64,000 nucleotides of DNA from the NCBI GenBank assembly GCA_964623515.1, contig CAZURV010000008.1, forward strand, positions 1-64,000, in the 5' to 3' direction. The translations under genes and the position numbers were made by a program. The notes beneath the pieces are model-generated. The model did no database searches. It had not been told where the DNA came from and worked only from the letters and a program-made list of their open reading frames with translations. This DNA comes from RUG714 sp964623515 (GTDB lineage Bacteria; Bacillota; Clostridia; Oscillospirales; Acutalibacteraceae). This document shows, one piece after another, positions 9,163-17,863 of this stretch (the first letter of the stretch is position 1; every line of letters starts with the position of its first letter).

Positions 9163-9196
9163 AAAGGGTGCGGATCTGCTGTCCGCACCTTTTTTG
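9163..9196 (+). terminator. Rho-independent terminator after the cyclophilin gene
   Basis: GGTGCGGA (9167-9174) pairs with TCCGCACC (9182-9189) and is followed by a run of T residues. Confidence 0.9.
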
Positions 9197-9241
9197 AGTC
9201 TTATAGGATTTTTATGTGATGAAAATTATACGGTATTTTTT

Positions 9242-9269
9242 TTGACATATTTATTATTGACCGTATGTT
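9242..9269 (+). promoter_or_regulatory. Probable spoIIGA promoter
   Basis: TTGACA (9242-9247) and TATGTT (9264-9269) with a 16-base spacer. The sequence TTTGACA (9241-9247) matches six of seven bases of a Spo0A box read in reverse (TTCGACA), but no second box is convincing. The spoIIG promoter of Bacillus subtilis has a longer spacer and Spo0A sites. The ATG is only 11 bases past the -10 element. Confidence 0.4.
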
Positions 9270-9280
9270 AAACTCCGTAT

Positions 9281-10102
9281 ATGGTTATTTATCTGGATAT
9301 ACTGTTTTTGGTTAATGCTATCGTTACATATCTTCTTATAATAAGCACAGCGGTAATTCTGAAAGTGCACATTGCCCGCTGGCGTGTTTTTATATCGTCT
9401 TTTGCCGGCGGAGTATATTCTTTTAGCATATTTTTAAATATAAATCCCATTTTCGGTTTTTTTATCAAAACAGCAGTGTGTTTTATTCTTGTTATCATTT
9501 CTTTCGGTTTCAGAGGGATAAAACAGATTTTAAAAAACAGCATGGTGTTTCTTGCGGTTAATTTTGTTTTTGCCGGAATAATCTTGGCTGCAAGTTATAT
9601 TTTTAAATCGAATGATTTTTACAGCAATATGTATGTGAGCTATATAAATATAAATCCTGTTGTGCTTATTGTTTTTGCGGTTATTGCATACATACTAGTG
9701 TTTATTTTTGAAAAATATATTTTAACTTACATCAACAGAAGTAAATTTTATTGCGTAAGCGTTTACATTTCCGGTAGGGAGTATAAGCTTAACGCTTATA
9801 TGGATACGGGAAATTCATTGACTGAACCGTTTTCGGGTAATCCCGTTATTATTATTAAGAGCGGCATTATAGATTTTAAAAGTATTGCATTCAAACGTGT
9901 GATTCCGTATGAGGTGTTGAATACAAGCGGTATTCTCAGCGCCGTTAAACCGGAAAAAATTAAAATTTGCTGGGATAATAAATTTGTTGAAACTTCGGAT
10001 GTTTATATAGCCGAAAATGATAATTTGCTTAGAAATTCGAACTATGATCTTATATTGAATCCGCGTGTATTGTCTGAAAAGGAAACTCGTTATGTGTCTT
10101 AA
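9281..10102 (+). CDS. spoIIGA: Sigma-E processing peptidase SpoIIGA
   Basis: Membrane-embedded aspartic protease that removes the pro-sequence of sigma-E in the mother cell after asymmetric division. The N-terminus MVIYLDILFLVNAIVTYLL and about five hydrophobic helices fill residues 1-155; the C-terminal cytosolic domain carries the protease motif AYMDTGNSLTEPFSG (catalytic Asp at about 173) and later LNPRVLSE. At 273 residues it is slightly shorter than the Bacillus protein. The start ATG is the canonical family start but lacks a Shine-Dalgarno. It overlaps sigE, its substrate gene, by 11 bases, the classical arrangement. Expression at sporulation onset is expected from the family. Confidence 0.95.
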   Translation: MVIYLDILFLVNAIVTYLLIISTAVILKVHIARWRVFISSFAGGVYSFSIFLNINPIFGFFIKTAVCFILVIISFGFRGIKQILKNSMVFLAVNFVFAGIILAASYIFKSNDFYSNMYVSYININPVVLIVFAVIAYILVFIFEKYILTYINRSKFYCVSVYISGREYKLNAYMDTGNSLTEPFSGNPVIIIKSGIIDFKSIAFKRVIPYEVLNTSGILSAVKPEKIKICWDNKFVETSDVYIAENDNLLRNSNYDLILNPRVLSEKETRYVS

Positions 10103-10805
10103 AAAGTTGATTTCGAAAATCCAATACAGAGTCAGGTTTCGCTTGCTGAAAAAGAAGCTGAATTACATAAACGGCGTTTCCGGACTTCCCGCTCCGCTTA
10201 CTCCTGCGGGAGAACGTCGTATTTTTAAGCGGATCCTAGACGGTGACGAGTCTGCGAGAGAAGAACTGATTACGCATAATCTACGTCTGGTGGTTTATAT
10301 ATCCAAAAAATTTGAAAATTCAGGCGTGCCGATAGAAGATTTGGTTTCAATCGGAACAATCGGACTTATCAAAGCGGTCAACACGTTTAAACCTGAAAAA
10401 AATATAAAACTAGCAACTTATGCAAGCAGATGTATTGAAAATGAAATATTGATGCATTTGCGTAAAATATCGTCCCAGAAAACCGAGGTATCTATAGATG
10501 AGCCGCTGAACGTTGACTGGGACGGCAACGAGTTGCTTCTCTCCGATATTCTCGGCAGTGAATCCGATATTGTCAATCGCGATATAGAAAACGAAGACGA
10601 GAAAAGAATCCTGCTGGATTTGATAAATTCGCTTGAGTGCAGAGAACGGGAACTTATGCTTATGCGGTACGGGCTAATGGGATGTGAGGAAAAAACACAG
10701 AAAGAGGTTGCGGATATTCTCGGTATATCACAGTCTTATATATCAAGGCTTGAAAAAAGAATTATCAAAAAACTTCGCCGGGAAATGGAAAAATTAAGCG
10801 TATAA
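10092..10805 (+). CDS. sigE: Sporulation RNA polymerase sigma-E factor (pro-form)
   Basis: Mother-cell sigma factor, made as an inactive precursor. The 237-residue protein starts with a basic pro-sequence (CLKKLISKIQYRVRFRLLKK) and then has region 2 (NLRLVVYISKKFENSG, SIGTIGLIKAVNTF, KLATYASRCIENEILMHL) and region 4 with the helix-turn-helix TQKEVADILGISQSYISRL. DEPLNVDWDGNELLLSDILG is nearly diagnostic for sigma-E. I chose the ATG at 10092 with AAAGGA nine bases upstream over an in-frame GTG 27 bases earlier. It is translationally coupled to spoIIGA. The sigG gene that follows in Bacillus is not present here; a terminator follows instead. Confidence 0.95.
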   Translation: MCLKKLISKIQYRVRFRLLKKKLNYINGVSGLPAPLTPAGERRIFKRILDGDESAREELITHNLRLVVYISKKFENSGVPIEDLVSIGTIGLIKAVNTFKPEKNIKLATYASRCIENEILMHLRKISSQKTEVSIDEPLNVDWDGNELLLSDILGSESDIVNRDIENEDEKRILLDLINSLECRERELMLMRYGLMGCEEKTQKEVADILGISQSYISRLEKRIIKKLRREMEKLSV

Positions 10806-10814
10806 CTTGATAAA

Positions 10815-10879
10815 AACCTTCAGTTTTGTTATTATATAGATAAGTTTAAACCTATAAAAACAAACTGAAAGTTTTTTTA
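10815..10879 (+). terminator. Probable terminator after sigE
   Basis: TTCAGTTT (10819-10826) pairs with AAACTGAA (10862-10869) and is followed by a T-run at 10872-10878. The loop is long (about 35 bases), which lowers confidence. Confidence 0.55.
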
Positions 10880-10965
10880 TTGATATTATGGCTAAAATAA
10901 AAACGACGAATGATGTTCGCCATAACAAAATTTTTTATTTTCTTTGAGAAGAAAGGAGTTTTAAA

Positions 10966-11169
10966 ATGCAGGTTACGAAAGATACGATTATCAGCGATGT
11001 TTTGGATGAGAACAGCGATACGGCAGTATTTTTCCTCAATATAGGCATGCATTGCCTCGGATGTCCGTCTGCCCGCGGGGAAACGATTGCGCAAGCCTGC
11101 GCCGTTCATGGAACAGATGCTGATGAACTTGTTAATAAAATCAATGAATTTTTGGCAGGGAAAGAATGA
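10966..11169 (+). CDS. DUF1858 domain protein
   Basis: A 67-residue protein that is nearly all one DUF1858 domain, a small helical domain named in some families the hybrid-cluster-associated redox disulfide domain. It has the cysteine pair CLGCPSARGETIAQACAVHG at about residues 26-45, compatible with disulfide redox chemistry. GAAAGGAG precedes the ATG. The stop codon overlaps the trmK start (ATGA), so the two genes are translationally coupled, although no functional link is known to me. A short inverted repeat TTATGGC/GCCATAA lies upstream (about 10887-10925). The biological role is unknown. Confidence 0.85.
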   Translation: MQVTKDTIISDVLDENSDTAVFFLNIGMHCLGCPSARGETIAQACAVHGTDADELVNKINEFLAGKE

Positions 11170-11846
11170 TTGAATTAACCGCAAGGCTTAAAGCCGTAGC
11201 GGAATATGTGAGACAAGGTGTGGTTCTTGCCGATATAGGAACGGACCATGCCTATATTCCTGTTTATTTAAAACAGCATGGAATGATAAAATCGGCATAT
11301 GCCTGTGATATAAACCAAGGGCCGCTTGCAAATGCCGGTAAAGTTATTGAATCCGAAAATGTTTCCGAAATAAAACTTGTGCATGCGGACGGCCTTTCGG
11401 GAATTACTCCCGGGAGTGCGGACGATATAATTGTTGCAGGGATGGGCGGGGAGCTCATAGCTTCTATTCTTGAAAAAACCAAGTGGATAAAAAACGAAAG
11501 ATATAATCTGATTTTACAGCCGATGACAAGGGCTGATTATCTCCGCCGTTTTTTGTACGCTGAGGGTTTTGCTATTAAATCGGAGATACTTGCGGAGGAA
11601 AGAGATAAAATTTACACGGTTATTAACGCCGGTTACTGCGGGATAAAAAAACAGCTCAGTGACAAAGACGCACTTCTTGGAAAGGAGCGGAACGGATCTG
11701 CTTTCATAAAAAAAGCAAACGCTGAAATCAGGAAACTTCAAAAAAAAGCAGACGGATTGAGAATTTCGGACGGAAACGAATCGGAATTCAAGCATACAGA
11801 ACTGCTTTTATCGGAAATAAAGGAAATTGTAAATGCCATCAGTTAA
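11166..11846 (+). CDS. trmK: tRNA (adenine(22)-N(1))-methyltransferase
   Basis: SAM-dependent methyltransferase that makes m1A22 in tRNA. The 226-residue protein has the SAM-binding motif GVVLADIGTDHAYIPVYL (about residues 18-35), an acidic ACDINQGPLANA, the family motif DIIVAGMGGELI (about 87-98) and LILQPMTRADYLRRFL, all typical of TrmK. The C-terminal helical part with many lysines fits the coiled-coil arm used for tRNA binding. It overlaps the DUF1858 gene by 4 bases and the Nif3-like gene by 14, matching the common trmK-Nif3 pairing in Firmicutes. Confidence 0.92.
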   Translation: MIELTARLKAVAEYVRQGVVLADIGTDHAYIPVYLKQHGMIKSAYACDINQGPLANAGKVIESENVSEIKLVHADGLSGITPGSADDIIVAGMGGELIASILEKTKWIKNERYNLILQPMTRADYLRRFLYAEGFAIKSEILAEERDKIYTVINAGYCGIKKQLSDKDALLGKERNGSAFIKKANAEIRKLQKKADGLRISDGNESEFKHTELLLSEIKEIVNAIS

Positions 11847-12591
11847 GGATATATATAATTATTTAAACAGTATTATTCCGTTCGGCACGCAGCTTGAATG
11901 GGATAACAGCGGACTGCTTGTCGGAGACGGCGGAAAAGAGGTTAAGACTCTTGCAGTTATGCTTGATGTAACAAATGATAATATTGAAAAATGCACCGGA
12001 AGGGGAGTTGATTTAATCGTATCTCACCATCCTGTTATTTTCAAAGCGTTGAAAAATATACGTGAAGAAAGTGAAGCCTATAATTGCGTAAAATCCCATA
12101 TAGCCGTTATTTCGTCTCATACTCCGTGGGATAAGGCGGAAAACGGTGTTAACTATATTCTTGCAAGAGCGCTCGGACTTGTTGATATTCAACCGCTGTG
12201 GATTGAAGAAACAGGCAATATGGTTAAGGCAGGACGTCTGCCTGACCCCTTAAGCGAAGGCGCATTTTGTAATTTGGTTAAAGAAAAAGTCAAGATTCCT
12301 TTTGTGAAATACATAAAAACAGGCAGAATCATTAAACGAGTTGCCGTTTGCGGGGGTTCGGGCGGTTCGTTGGTAAACAAAATTGCAGGCAGGGCGGACG
12401 CATTCGTAACGGGCGATATAGGTTATCACGACTTTTTAGTTGCGCAGCAAATGGGACTGACTGCGGTTGAAGCCGGGCATTTTAATACCGAGGATATTTC
12501 CATGGATTATCTGGCGTCATTTCTTGCGTCGGAATTTCCGAATATAAAAGTAATGCGTTTAAGGAGTAAAGATCCGATTTCATATAAGTAG
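11833..12591 (+). CDS. Nif3-like dinuclear metal centre hexameric protein
   Basis: A 252-residue NIF3/DUF34 family protein, often annotated as GTP cyclohydrolase I type 2, although the function is not settled. Metal-ligand motifs are visible: QLEWDNSGLLVGD near the N-terminus, LIVSHHPVIFKAL (about residues 59-71), SSHTPWDKAENGVNYILA, and GHFNTEDISMDYL near the C-terminus. The optional inserted PII-like domain of longer homologues is absent, giving the short form. It follows trmK with a 14-base overlap and precedes rqcH by 8 bases. Confidence 0.9.
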   Translation: MPSVKDIYNYLNSIIPFGTQLEWDNSGLLVGDGGKEVKTLAVMLDVTNDNIEKCTGRGVDLIVSHHPVIFKALKNIREESEAYNCVKSHIAVISSHTPWDKAENGVNYILARALGLVDIQPLWIEETGNMVKAGRLPDPLSEGAFCNLVKEKVKIPFVKYIKTGRIIKRVAVCGGSGGSLVNKIAGRADAFVTGDIGYHDFLVAQQMGLTAVEAGHFNTEDISMDYLASFLASEFPNIKVMRLRSKDPISYK

Positions 12592-12599
12592 GAGCAGTT

Positions 12600-14336
12600 A
12601 TGGCGCTTGACGGAATGTTTATGCACAAGCTTGCGTGCGAGTTGAATGCAGAACTTGAAAATACACGTGTAGAGAAAATATATCAGCCGTCTGCGGATGA
12701 GCTGATATTTATTATGCGTTCATTCAGCGGATCTAAAAAGCTGTATTTCAATTCGCGTGCAGATAGCGCAAGGGTTCATTTAATTCACGAAAAACCGGAA
12801 AATCCCCAAAAACCGCCAACGCTTTGTATGTTGTTACGCAAAAAATATGCGGGCGCAAAATTTGAGGGCATTACGCAAAGCGGACTTGAAAGAATTTTAA
12901 ACTTCAACTTTTCCGGAACCGATGAAATGGGAGATAAGATAAACCTTCGAATATATGCTGAAATCATGGGGCGTTACAGCAATGTTGTTTTCGTTCAAAA
13001 CGGTAGGATTATTGACAGCTTAAAAAGAGTTGGCGCAGAGAAGTCTTCCGTAAGGAAAATACTTCCGGGATATGAATACAGGATACCGCCTCAACAGGAC
13101 AAGATTTGTCTGCTTGATGCGGATTGCAGAACAGTAGCGGAGAAAATCCTTTCAAACGAAAATATGCTGCTTTCAAAGGCGATACTTAAAACCGTGCAGG
13201 GCATATCTCCGCTTGTATGCCGTGAAATGGTTTTCAGACTTTTCGGAAACGATGTTCCTGTTTACAGTTGCACCGGAAAAATTGAAACCCTGGCGGTGAC
13301 GCTTGAAAAACTTAAAGAAGATTTTACCAGCCCTTCGGGGGCAGTGATGCTCAAAGACGGGAATAAACCAAAAGAGTTTTCCTTTACCGATATTTCGCAG
13401 TTCGGCGATTTATATGAAAAAGTTGTATATTCATGCTGTTCCGAATTGCTTGAAGATTATTATTTTGAGCGCGGACGTTTTTACAGGAGCGCACAGCGAA
13501 GCGGAGAACTGATGAAAAACGTACGTTCTTCCATAGAGCGCCTGTCCAAAAAAATAGATATTCAGTCTGCCGAGCTGGCAAAGAGCAGGGATAATGACAA
13601 ACTGCGTTTATACGGCGAGCTTATCAACGCTAATTCTTATCATTTAAAATCAGGAGAAAGCGAATATGCTGTCGAAAATTATTACAGCGGAGAAACGGTC
13701 AAAATCAAGGTTGACCCAAGGCTGACTCCGAGTGAAAATGCAGTTAAGTATTATAAGGAATACAAAAAAGCAGAAAATGCGCAAAGCGTACTTCAGAACC
13801 AAATTGAAAAGGCCGAATCGGAGCTTTATTATCTGGAAAGCATTTATGATTTGCTGAGTCGTGCGGAAACGTCGGATGAAATTGAAGCTGTTCGAAACGA
13901 ACTTGCGGAAAACGGATATATCAAAAAGAAGAATTTGGCGACCGGGAAAAAAACAAAAGAGATTCCGCCTTTGGAATACAGAACTTCCGGTGGCTTCAGA
14001 GTCCTTGTGGGAAGGAACAATACCGCGAATGACAAACTGACATTTAAAACGGCGTTTAAAACCGATATATGGTTTCATACGAAGAATGTTCATGGTTCTC
14101 ATACTGTTTTGCTGACGGAGAAAAAAGACGTGCCGAAAGAGGATATCGTGCAGGCGGCGGAAATCTGTGCGTATCACAGCAAAGCGCGCGAATCATCGGG
14201 CGTTGCCGTTGATTATACCGAAATACGTTTTGTGAAAAGAAGACCGGGCGGACTTCCCGGAACAGTTTTTTATAGCAATTATAAAACGGTTTATGTAACA
14301 CCGCATCGTGATTGTGTTGAAAAAATGAAAGTATAA
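12600..14336 (+). CDS. rqcH: RqcH (Rqc2 homologue), NFACT ribosome quality-control protein
   Basis: Binds obstructed 50S subunits and recruits tRNA-Ala to add C-terminal alanine tails to stalled peptides; older annotation calls it fibronectin-binding protein. The 578-residue protein shows NFACT-N at the start (MALDGMFMHKLACELN, and AEIMGRYSNVVFVQNG), a central helical coiled-coil part (about 290-430), and NFACT-R at the end (VLVGRNNTANDKLTFK, DIWFHTKNVHGSHTVLL). The start ATG follows GGAG. The stop codon TAA lies within the first bases of repeat copy A, so the extreme C-terminus may have been reset by that element. Confidence 0.92.
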   Translation: MALDGMFMHKLACELNAELENTRVEKIYQPSADELIFIMRSFSGSKKLYFNSRADSARVHLIHEKPENPQKPPTLCMLLRKKYAGAKFEGITQSGLERILNFNFSGTDEMGDKINLRIYAEIMGRYSNVVFVQNGRIIDSLKRVGAEKSSVRKILPGYEYRIPPQQDKICLLDADCRTVAEKILSNENMLLSKAILKTVQGISPLVCREMVFRLFGNDVPVYSCTGKIETLAVTLEKLKEDFTSPSGAVMLKDGNKPKEFSFTDISQFGDLYEKVVYSCCSELLEDYYFERGRFYRSAQRSGELMKNVRSSIERLSKKIDIQSAELAKSRDNDKLRLYGELINANSYHLKSGESEYAVENYYSGETVKIKVDPRLTPSENAVKYYKEYKKAENAQSVLQNQIEKAESELYYLESIYDLLSRAETSDEIEAVRNELAENGYIKKKNLATGKKTKEIPPLEYRTSGGFRVLVGRNNTANDKLTFKTAFKTDIWFHTKNVHGSHTVLLTEKKDVPKEDIVQAAEICAYHSKARESSGVAVDYTEIRFVKRRPGGLPGTVFYSNYKTVYVTPHRDCVEKMKV

Positions 14337-14506
14337 CCTATTCGCCGATGTCCCCGCCACTTAGGCGGCGGGGTCCGTTTCAGAATTTCAGTGGGAGCGA
14401 TAATCTCCCGCTGAAACCCTGAGGAGCGAATGCTCCCTGCGCAGGTTGCAATCGTTCGCAAGCCCCGTTTCAAGCGAGCTTGATGGAGCACTACTCTGAT
14501 TTAAAT
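14332..14506 (+). repeat. Interspersed repeat, copy A (about 175 bp)
   Basis: One of five copies in the window. It begins TATAACCTATTCGCCGATG and ends near GATTTAAAT. Hairpins are visible: CCGCC/GGCGG around 14357-14370, TTTCAGTGGGAG with CTCCCGCTGAAA around 14395, GGAGC/GCTCC around 14425, and GGAGCACTACTCT near the end. It lies between the convergent genes rqcH and rodA, and supplies the rqcH stop codon. Confidence 0.9.
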
Positions 14507-14557
14507 CGGTTGGTATTTTCTCTGAAAGCACCTAATACGCAAAGCTTATTAAAAAGG

Positions 14558-14592
14558 AAAACTGCTTCAAAAGTAACTTTTGAAGCAGTTTT
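14558..14592. terminator. Bidirectional terminator between rqcH and rodA
   Basis: AACTGCTTCAAAAGT (14560-14574) and its complement ACTTTTGAAGCAGTT (14576-14590) form a long stem, with A-rich sequence on the left and T-rich on the right, so it can act in both directions. Confidence 0.85.
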
Positions 14593-14603
14593 ATTATTTG
14601 ATT

Positions 14604-15800
14604 TTAATTGAATTTCAAAGTAGGGGCGGCATCGTAAAACATATTATATTGTTGTTGCTTTTTGGACTGCCGGTAGACGCTCAGTACCACGCCGATTGCG
14701 AGATACACCGCAAGGTTGGACGACCCTCCCGCACTGAAAAACGGAAGCGTGATTCCGATAACCGGAAGCAGACGCAGACACATTCCCATATTGATAAGCA
14801 CTTGCCCGAGGAGCATGGACGCGATTCCCATGCAAATCAGATAGCCGTGGTTATCTTTCGCGTTTTTAGCGTCAAAGATAATTTTAATAACAATTAGGGT
14901 TAAAATGATGACTACTGCGGCGGATCCGAGAAATCCCAATTCTTCTCCGGCAACGGCAAGCACCATATCATTTTTTGCTTCGGGTACAGCGCCTGTCTGT
15001 ATGTAATCTCCTTTAAAAAGGCCTTTTCCGTTGAATTGACCCGATCCAATCGCATTGATTGCCTGATTTTGCTGATAGGCAACGCTTTGGGCATATTTCT
15101 CATCGTCAAAATATATAAGTGCAAGGAATCTTTCCTTTTGGAAATCCTTGAGAATTCCGGTTGACCATACCAGCGGAACAGCTGCCGTAACGGCCAGTCC
15201 GCCCGCAAGGAAGTATATCCAGTGAAGCCCTGCGGAAATCAGCATGCCGATAAATATCAGAGCAAAAACAAGCGCGGAGCCGTCATCGCCTGTTATGATA
15301 ACAAGTCCTATCGGAATAAGCGCGTGAAGCACGAGCAGAATTACGTTTTTTATGGAATTTATATTATCTTTAACTTTATTCAGATGAACGGCAAACGTTA
15401 TAACAAATGCTATCTTCACTACTTCCGAAGCCTGAAAATAAAATGAGCCGAATTTAAGCCAGCACCTTGAATCTTGCCTTTCATCCGGGGCGACGCCGAA
15501 AACAATTGTTGCCGCCATCAGAAGTAGTCCTGCAACCGCTACCAGCCAAAAGAATTTAACAAAATACTCATAATTTATCATGGATATAACGAGCGCGGTA
15601 AAAATTCCGAGCGGAACCGCAATAAACATTGTCCGAAAATCTCCGGAAAGAATTTCACCGTCCGAAAGAGTGGCATAGGTTGCACTGTATACCAAAAGCA
15701 TTCCGAATGCGGAAGCAATAAGGCAGATTAAAAGCAGAAGATTGTCTGTTTCCCTGATATTTCTGCCGATATTTTTACCAAGCGATTTGTTTCTGCCCAT
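14604..15800 (-). CDS. rodA: FtsW/RodA/SpoVE family peptidoglycan polymerase
   Basis: A SEDS-family glycosyltransferase of 398 residues that polymerises lipid II together with a class B penicillin-binding protein. About ten membrane helices are visible. Family motifs include the early LLVYSATYATL, WLKFGSFYFQASEVVKIAFV, the large extracellular loop with AYQQNQAINAIGSGQFNGKG (the RodA-like GSG motif), and LPVIGITLPFFSAGGSSNL near the C-terminus. The loop sequence favours the RodA branch over FtsW. GGAGGTGT precedes the ATG, and a TTGAAA-16-TATAAT promoter lies upstream. RodA versus SpoVE cannot be decided by context. Confidence 0.88.
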   Translation of the reverse strand: MGRNKSLGKNIGRNIRETDNLLLLICLIASAFGMLLVYSATYATLSDGEILSGDFRTMFIAVPLGIFTALVISMINYEYFVKFFWLVAVAGLLLMAATIVFGVAPDERQDSRCWLKFGSFYFQASEVVKIAFVITFAVHLNKVKDNINSIKNVILLVLHALIPIGLVIITGDDGSALVFALIFIGMLISAGLHWIYFLAGGLAVTAAVPLVWSTGILKDFQKERFLALIYFDDEKYAQSVAYQQNQAINAIGSGQFNGKGLFKGDYIQTGAVPEAKNDMVLAVAGEELGFLGSAAVVIILTLIVIKIIFDAKNAKDNHGYLICMGIASMLLGQVLINMGMCLRLLPVIGITLPFFSAGGSSNLAVYLAIGVVLSVYRQSKKQQQYNMFYDAAPTLKFN

Positions 15801-15835
15801 TTTACACCTCCGAAATGCATATCTAAATAAATAAA

Positions 15836-15863
15836 TTATATCTTAAAATAATCTTTTTTCAAT
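15836..15863 (-). promoter_or_regulatory. Promoter of the rodA-type gene
   Basis: On the minus strand TTGAAA (15858-15863) and TATAAT (15836-15841) with a 16-base spacer, about 35 bases ahead of the start codon. Confidence 0.55.
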
Positions 15864-15943
15864 GAAAAGAGCGGATTCGTAAACATTTTGTAATAAATAG
15901 TAGCCTTCAGGCCGCTGTCCGAAAATTTGAATAAAGTGTTTGC

Positions 15944-15980
15944 AAAGAAAAAAGCCGCCTCAAAAAACTTAAGGCAGCCA
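15944..15980 (-). terminator. Terminator of the alpha-galactosidase gene
   Basis: On the minus strand GCTGCCT pairs with AGGCGGC (one G-U pair) and is followed by TTTTTTCTTT. It sits just past the GH36 stop codon. Confidence 0.75.
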
Positions 15981-16007
15981 TTTTTAAATTATAATGAAAT
16001 TATGAAA

Positions 16008-17666
16008 TTATCTTGTTAAAATTTTTCCTGTTTTTATATTAAATGTAAGTGATTTTTTAACTTCATTTTCAATGAGTTTAATTCTTATAACATCCTTTGT
16101 GATATATTCCGCTGATGTAATTTTCGCTTCGCTTTTCTTGAAGAATTTTTTGAGCAGCGAAACAGTCTTATCGTCATAATCACCGGCATTGTCCGAAACG
16201 AAAAGAACGTTTCCGCAAAGGTTATTGATTTGCGCAAGCAACATTTTCTGCTCGTTTGTGAAATCCAGATTATTTTCTCTGAGGAAGAATACGTCGGGAT
16301 CGTTTACAAAAATACGCCCGTCAAGATGCCGCCTGAAAATCGTGCTGGTTATGGCGTTCTGGGCAGACGGAAGTTCGTTGCCTACGCCGAGCTTGTTATA
16401 ATATTTCCCGGAATATTTAAGATCAACGTCACAGCTTATTCTGCATGCGTCAACAATTCCGAAAGCAGAACCGAGCGGAACACCGCAGCCAAGGAAGAGT
16501 TTGTCCCCTACGCATTCACGCAGGAAAACAAGCGCGTCATACATAATTTCACCTCTTGTTTTCCCGTTTCTCGGAAGCATACACTGGCTGTAAAGGAAAT
16601 CAAGTTTAACCATGTCGAATCCCCATTCGTTGAGAATAACGTCAAAGAAGTGCCTGATGTATTCTCTTGCTCCTTCGTGATAAATATCCAGCGTGTAAGC
16701 ACCGTGCCATGCGAATACGCCGAGCAGGGGCTTGCCATCGTTGCCTTTAATCAGCCATTCGGGATGCTTGTTGGCGGTTCGGGAAACTTTCTGACAGCTG
16801 AAAGGCGCAAGCCAGATTCCTGCTTGATAGCCTTTGCCATGAATTTCATCCGCGATATATTTCATTCCTTTGGGGAATTTGGAAGGATTCGGATCGAGCC
16901 AGTCACCTACGTATGTTTCATAACCGTCATCTATCTGAAAAATCGAAACGCTGTCTTTTGCTCTGTCCATTCCGTTAAGGTCGCGGATAATAATGTCTTC
17001 GTTGATATTCTGAAAATAATTGTACCATGAAGTGTATCCGCTCATATGGTCTATTCTCGGTTTCGGCGCATTGATGGCTCCGAAATAGTTATCAAAAACT
17101 TCGTCGTATCCACCTTCAAATTTAACGATGTCAAAAATAAGATAATCCTCTGTTACCTTCTTGCCTTCAACGTCTTTGCATACGGCAAAATAATTTTCGT
17201 TCATTTTAACTTGGAAATAAGTAAAGCCGTGTTTTTCACTCAATGAACCGTAAAGCAAAAGCTTGTTGCCGTTTCTTATATATGTGTATGTGTGGCTGTG
17301 AAATTCACCGGGTTTGCGAGTGTATTTGATGAATCTTTCATCGCTTGCAATAGTTGCCAAATCTCTTGTTTTTTTAGAGATATAAGCGAGAGGAGTTACA
17401 CCTTTTAAAATATCTTCTTTTTTTAATTCCCTCGTAGTTGTCCAGCAGTTGTAGCCGTTGGCAAAGAAACGATCTTTTTCATCAAACGGATGGTCGTATT
17501 CAATTCTGAAAGAAACGAGTTCAAAATCTTTTTTGTGTTTTAAGCTTACTTTGATCATGCTGTCTGTTTCGGTTTCTTCCACATCATAGTAATCGGTATG
17601 CAGATCGCCGGTTTTGATAAGGGCAGTTTCTGTTTTGTACTGAATAACGTATTTTTTGTTAGTCAT
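16008..17666 (-). CDS. Alpha-galactosidase-like glycoside hydrolase, family GH36
   Basis: A 552-residue GH36/clan GH-D glycosidase, probably releasing alpha-galactose from plant oligosaccharides. After an N-terminal beta-sandwich domain comes the (beta/alpha)8 barrel with GYTSWYNYFQNI, VSIFQIDDGYETYVGDWL, GIWLAPFSCQ, the nucleophile region DMVKLDFLYSQ and the acid/base region ACRISCDVDLKYSG (residue about 427). No signal peptide is seen, so it is intracellular and would need imported substrate. The gene stands alone between a promoter (17740-17768) and a terminator, divergent from tsaE. Substrate could also be a related alpha-linked sugar; linkage specificity is inferred from family only. Confidence 0.85.
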   Translation of the reverse strand: MTNKKYVIQYKTETALIKTGDLHTDYYDVEETETDSMIKVSLKHKKDFELVSFRIEYDHPFDEKDRFFANGYNCWTTTRELKKEDILKGVTPLAYISKKTRDLATIASDERFIKYTRKPGEFHSHTYTYIRNGNKLLLYGSLSEKHGFTYFQVKMNENYFAVCKDVEGKKVTEDYLIFDIVKFEGGYDEVFDNYFGAINAPKPRIDHMSGYTSWYNYFQNINEDIIIRDLNGMDRAKDSVSIFQIDDGYETYVGDWLDPNPSKFPKGMKYIADEIHGKGYQAGIWLAPFSCQKVSRTANKHPEWLIKGNDGKPLLGVFAWHGAYTLDIYHEGAREYIRHFFDVILNEWGFDMVKLDFLYSQCMLPRNGKTRGEIMYDALVFLRECVGDKLFLGCGVPLGSAFGIVDACRISCDVDLKYSGKYYNKLGVGNELPSAQNAITSTIFRRHLDGRIFVNDPDVFFLRENNLDFTNEQKMLLAQINNLCGNVLFVSDNAGDYDDKTVSLLKKFFKKSEAKITSAEYITKDVIRIKLIENEVKKSLTFNIKTGKILTR

Positions 17667-17739
17667 AATCAGTCTCCTATCTTTTTTTAATATTTAAATT
17701 AGGGTTAAATCCGTTAAGGAAAATTTTGTTTACAGTTAT

Positions 17740-17768
17740 ATTTTACCAACAAATAAATTTTTCTTCAA
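17740..17768 (-). promoter_or_regulatory. Promoter of the GH36 gene
   Basis: On the minus strand TTGAAG (17763-17768) and TAAAAT (17740-17745) are 17 bases apart. No clear catabolite-response element was seen between it and the start codon. Confidence 0.45.
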
Positions 17769-17863
17769 CAATTTTTTATAATAATATTCAATTTTGTTTA
17801 TTTTTATGTTATACTTGATAAAATCAATGAAAATTTATTATTGTCCGAATACCGGGAGAAATC

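Noticed and set aside
10887..10925. Inverted repeat TTATGGC/GCCATAA upstream of the DUF1858 gene as a redox regulator site or attenuator
   Set aside because: Seven base pairs with a 25-base loop is weak, and it matches no operator I know; mentioned only in the gene entry.
14291..14491. Minus-strand ORF through repeat copy A (similar frames in copies B and C)
   Set aside because: The frame is broken in copies D and E, has no ribosome-binding site, and the sequence is dominated by stems; not treated as a gene.
14332..14506. Repeat family as a classical miniature inverted-repeat transposon
   Set aside because: The start and end of the copies are not inverted repeats of one another and no consistent target duplication was seen.
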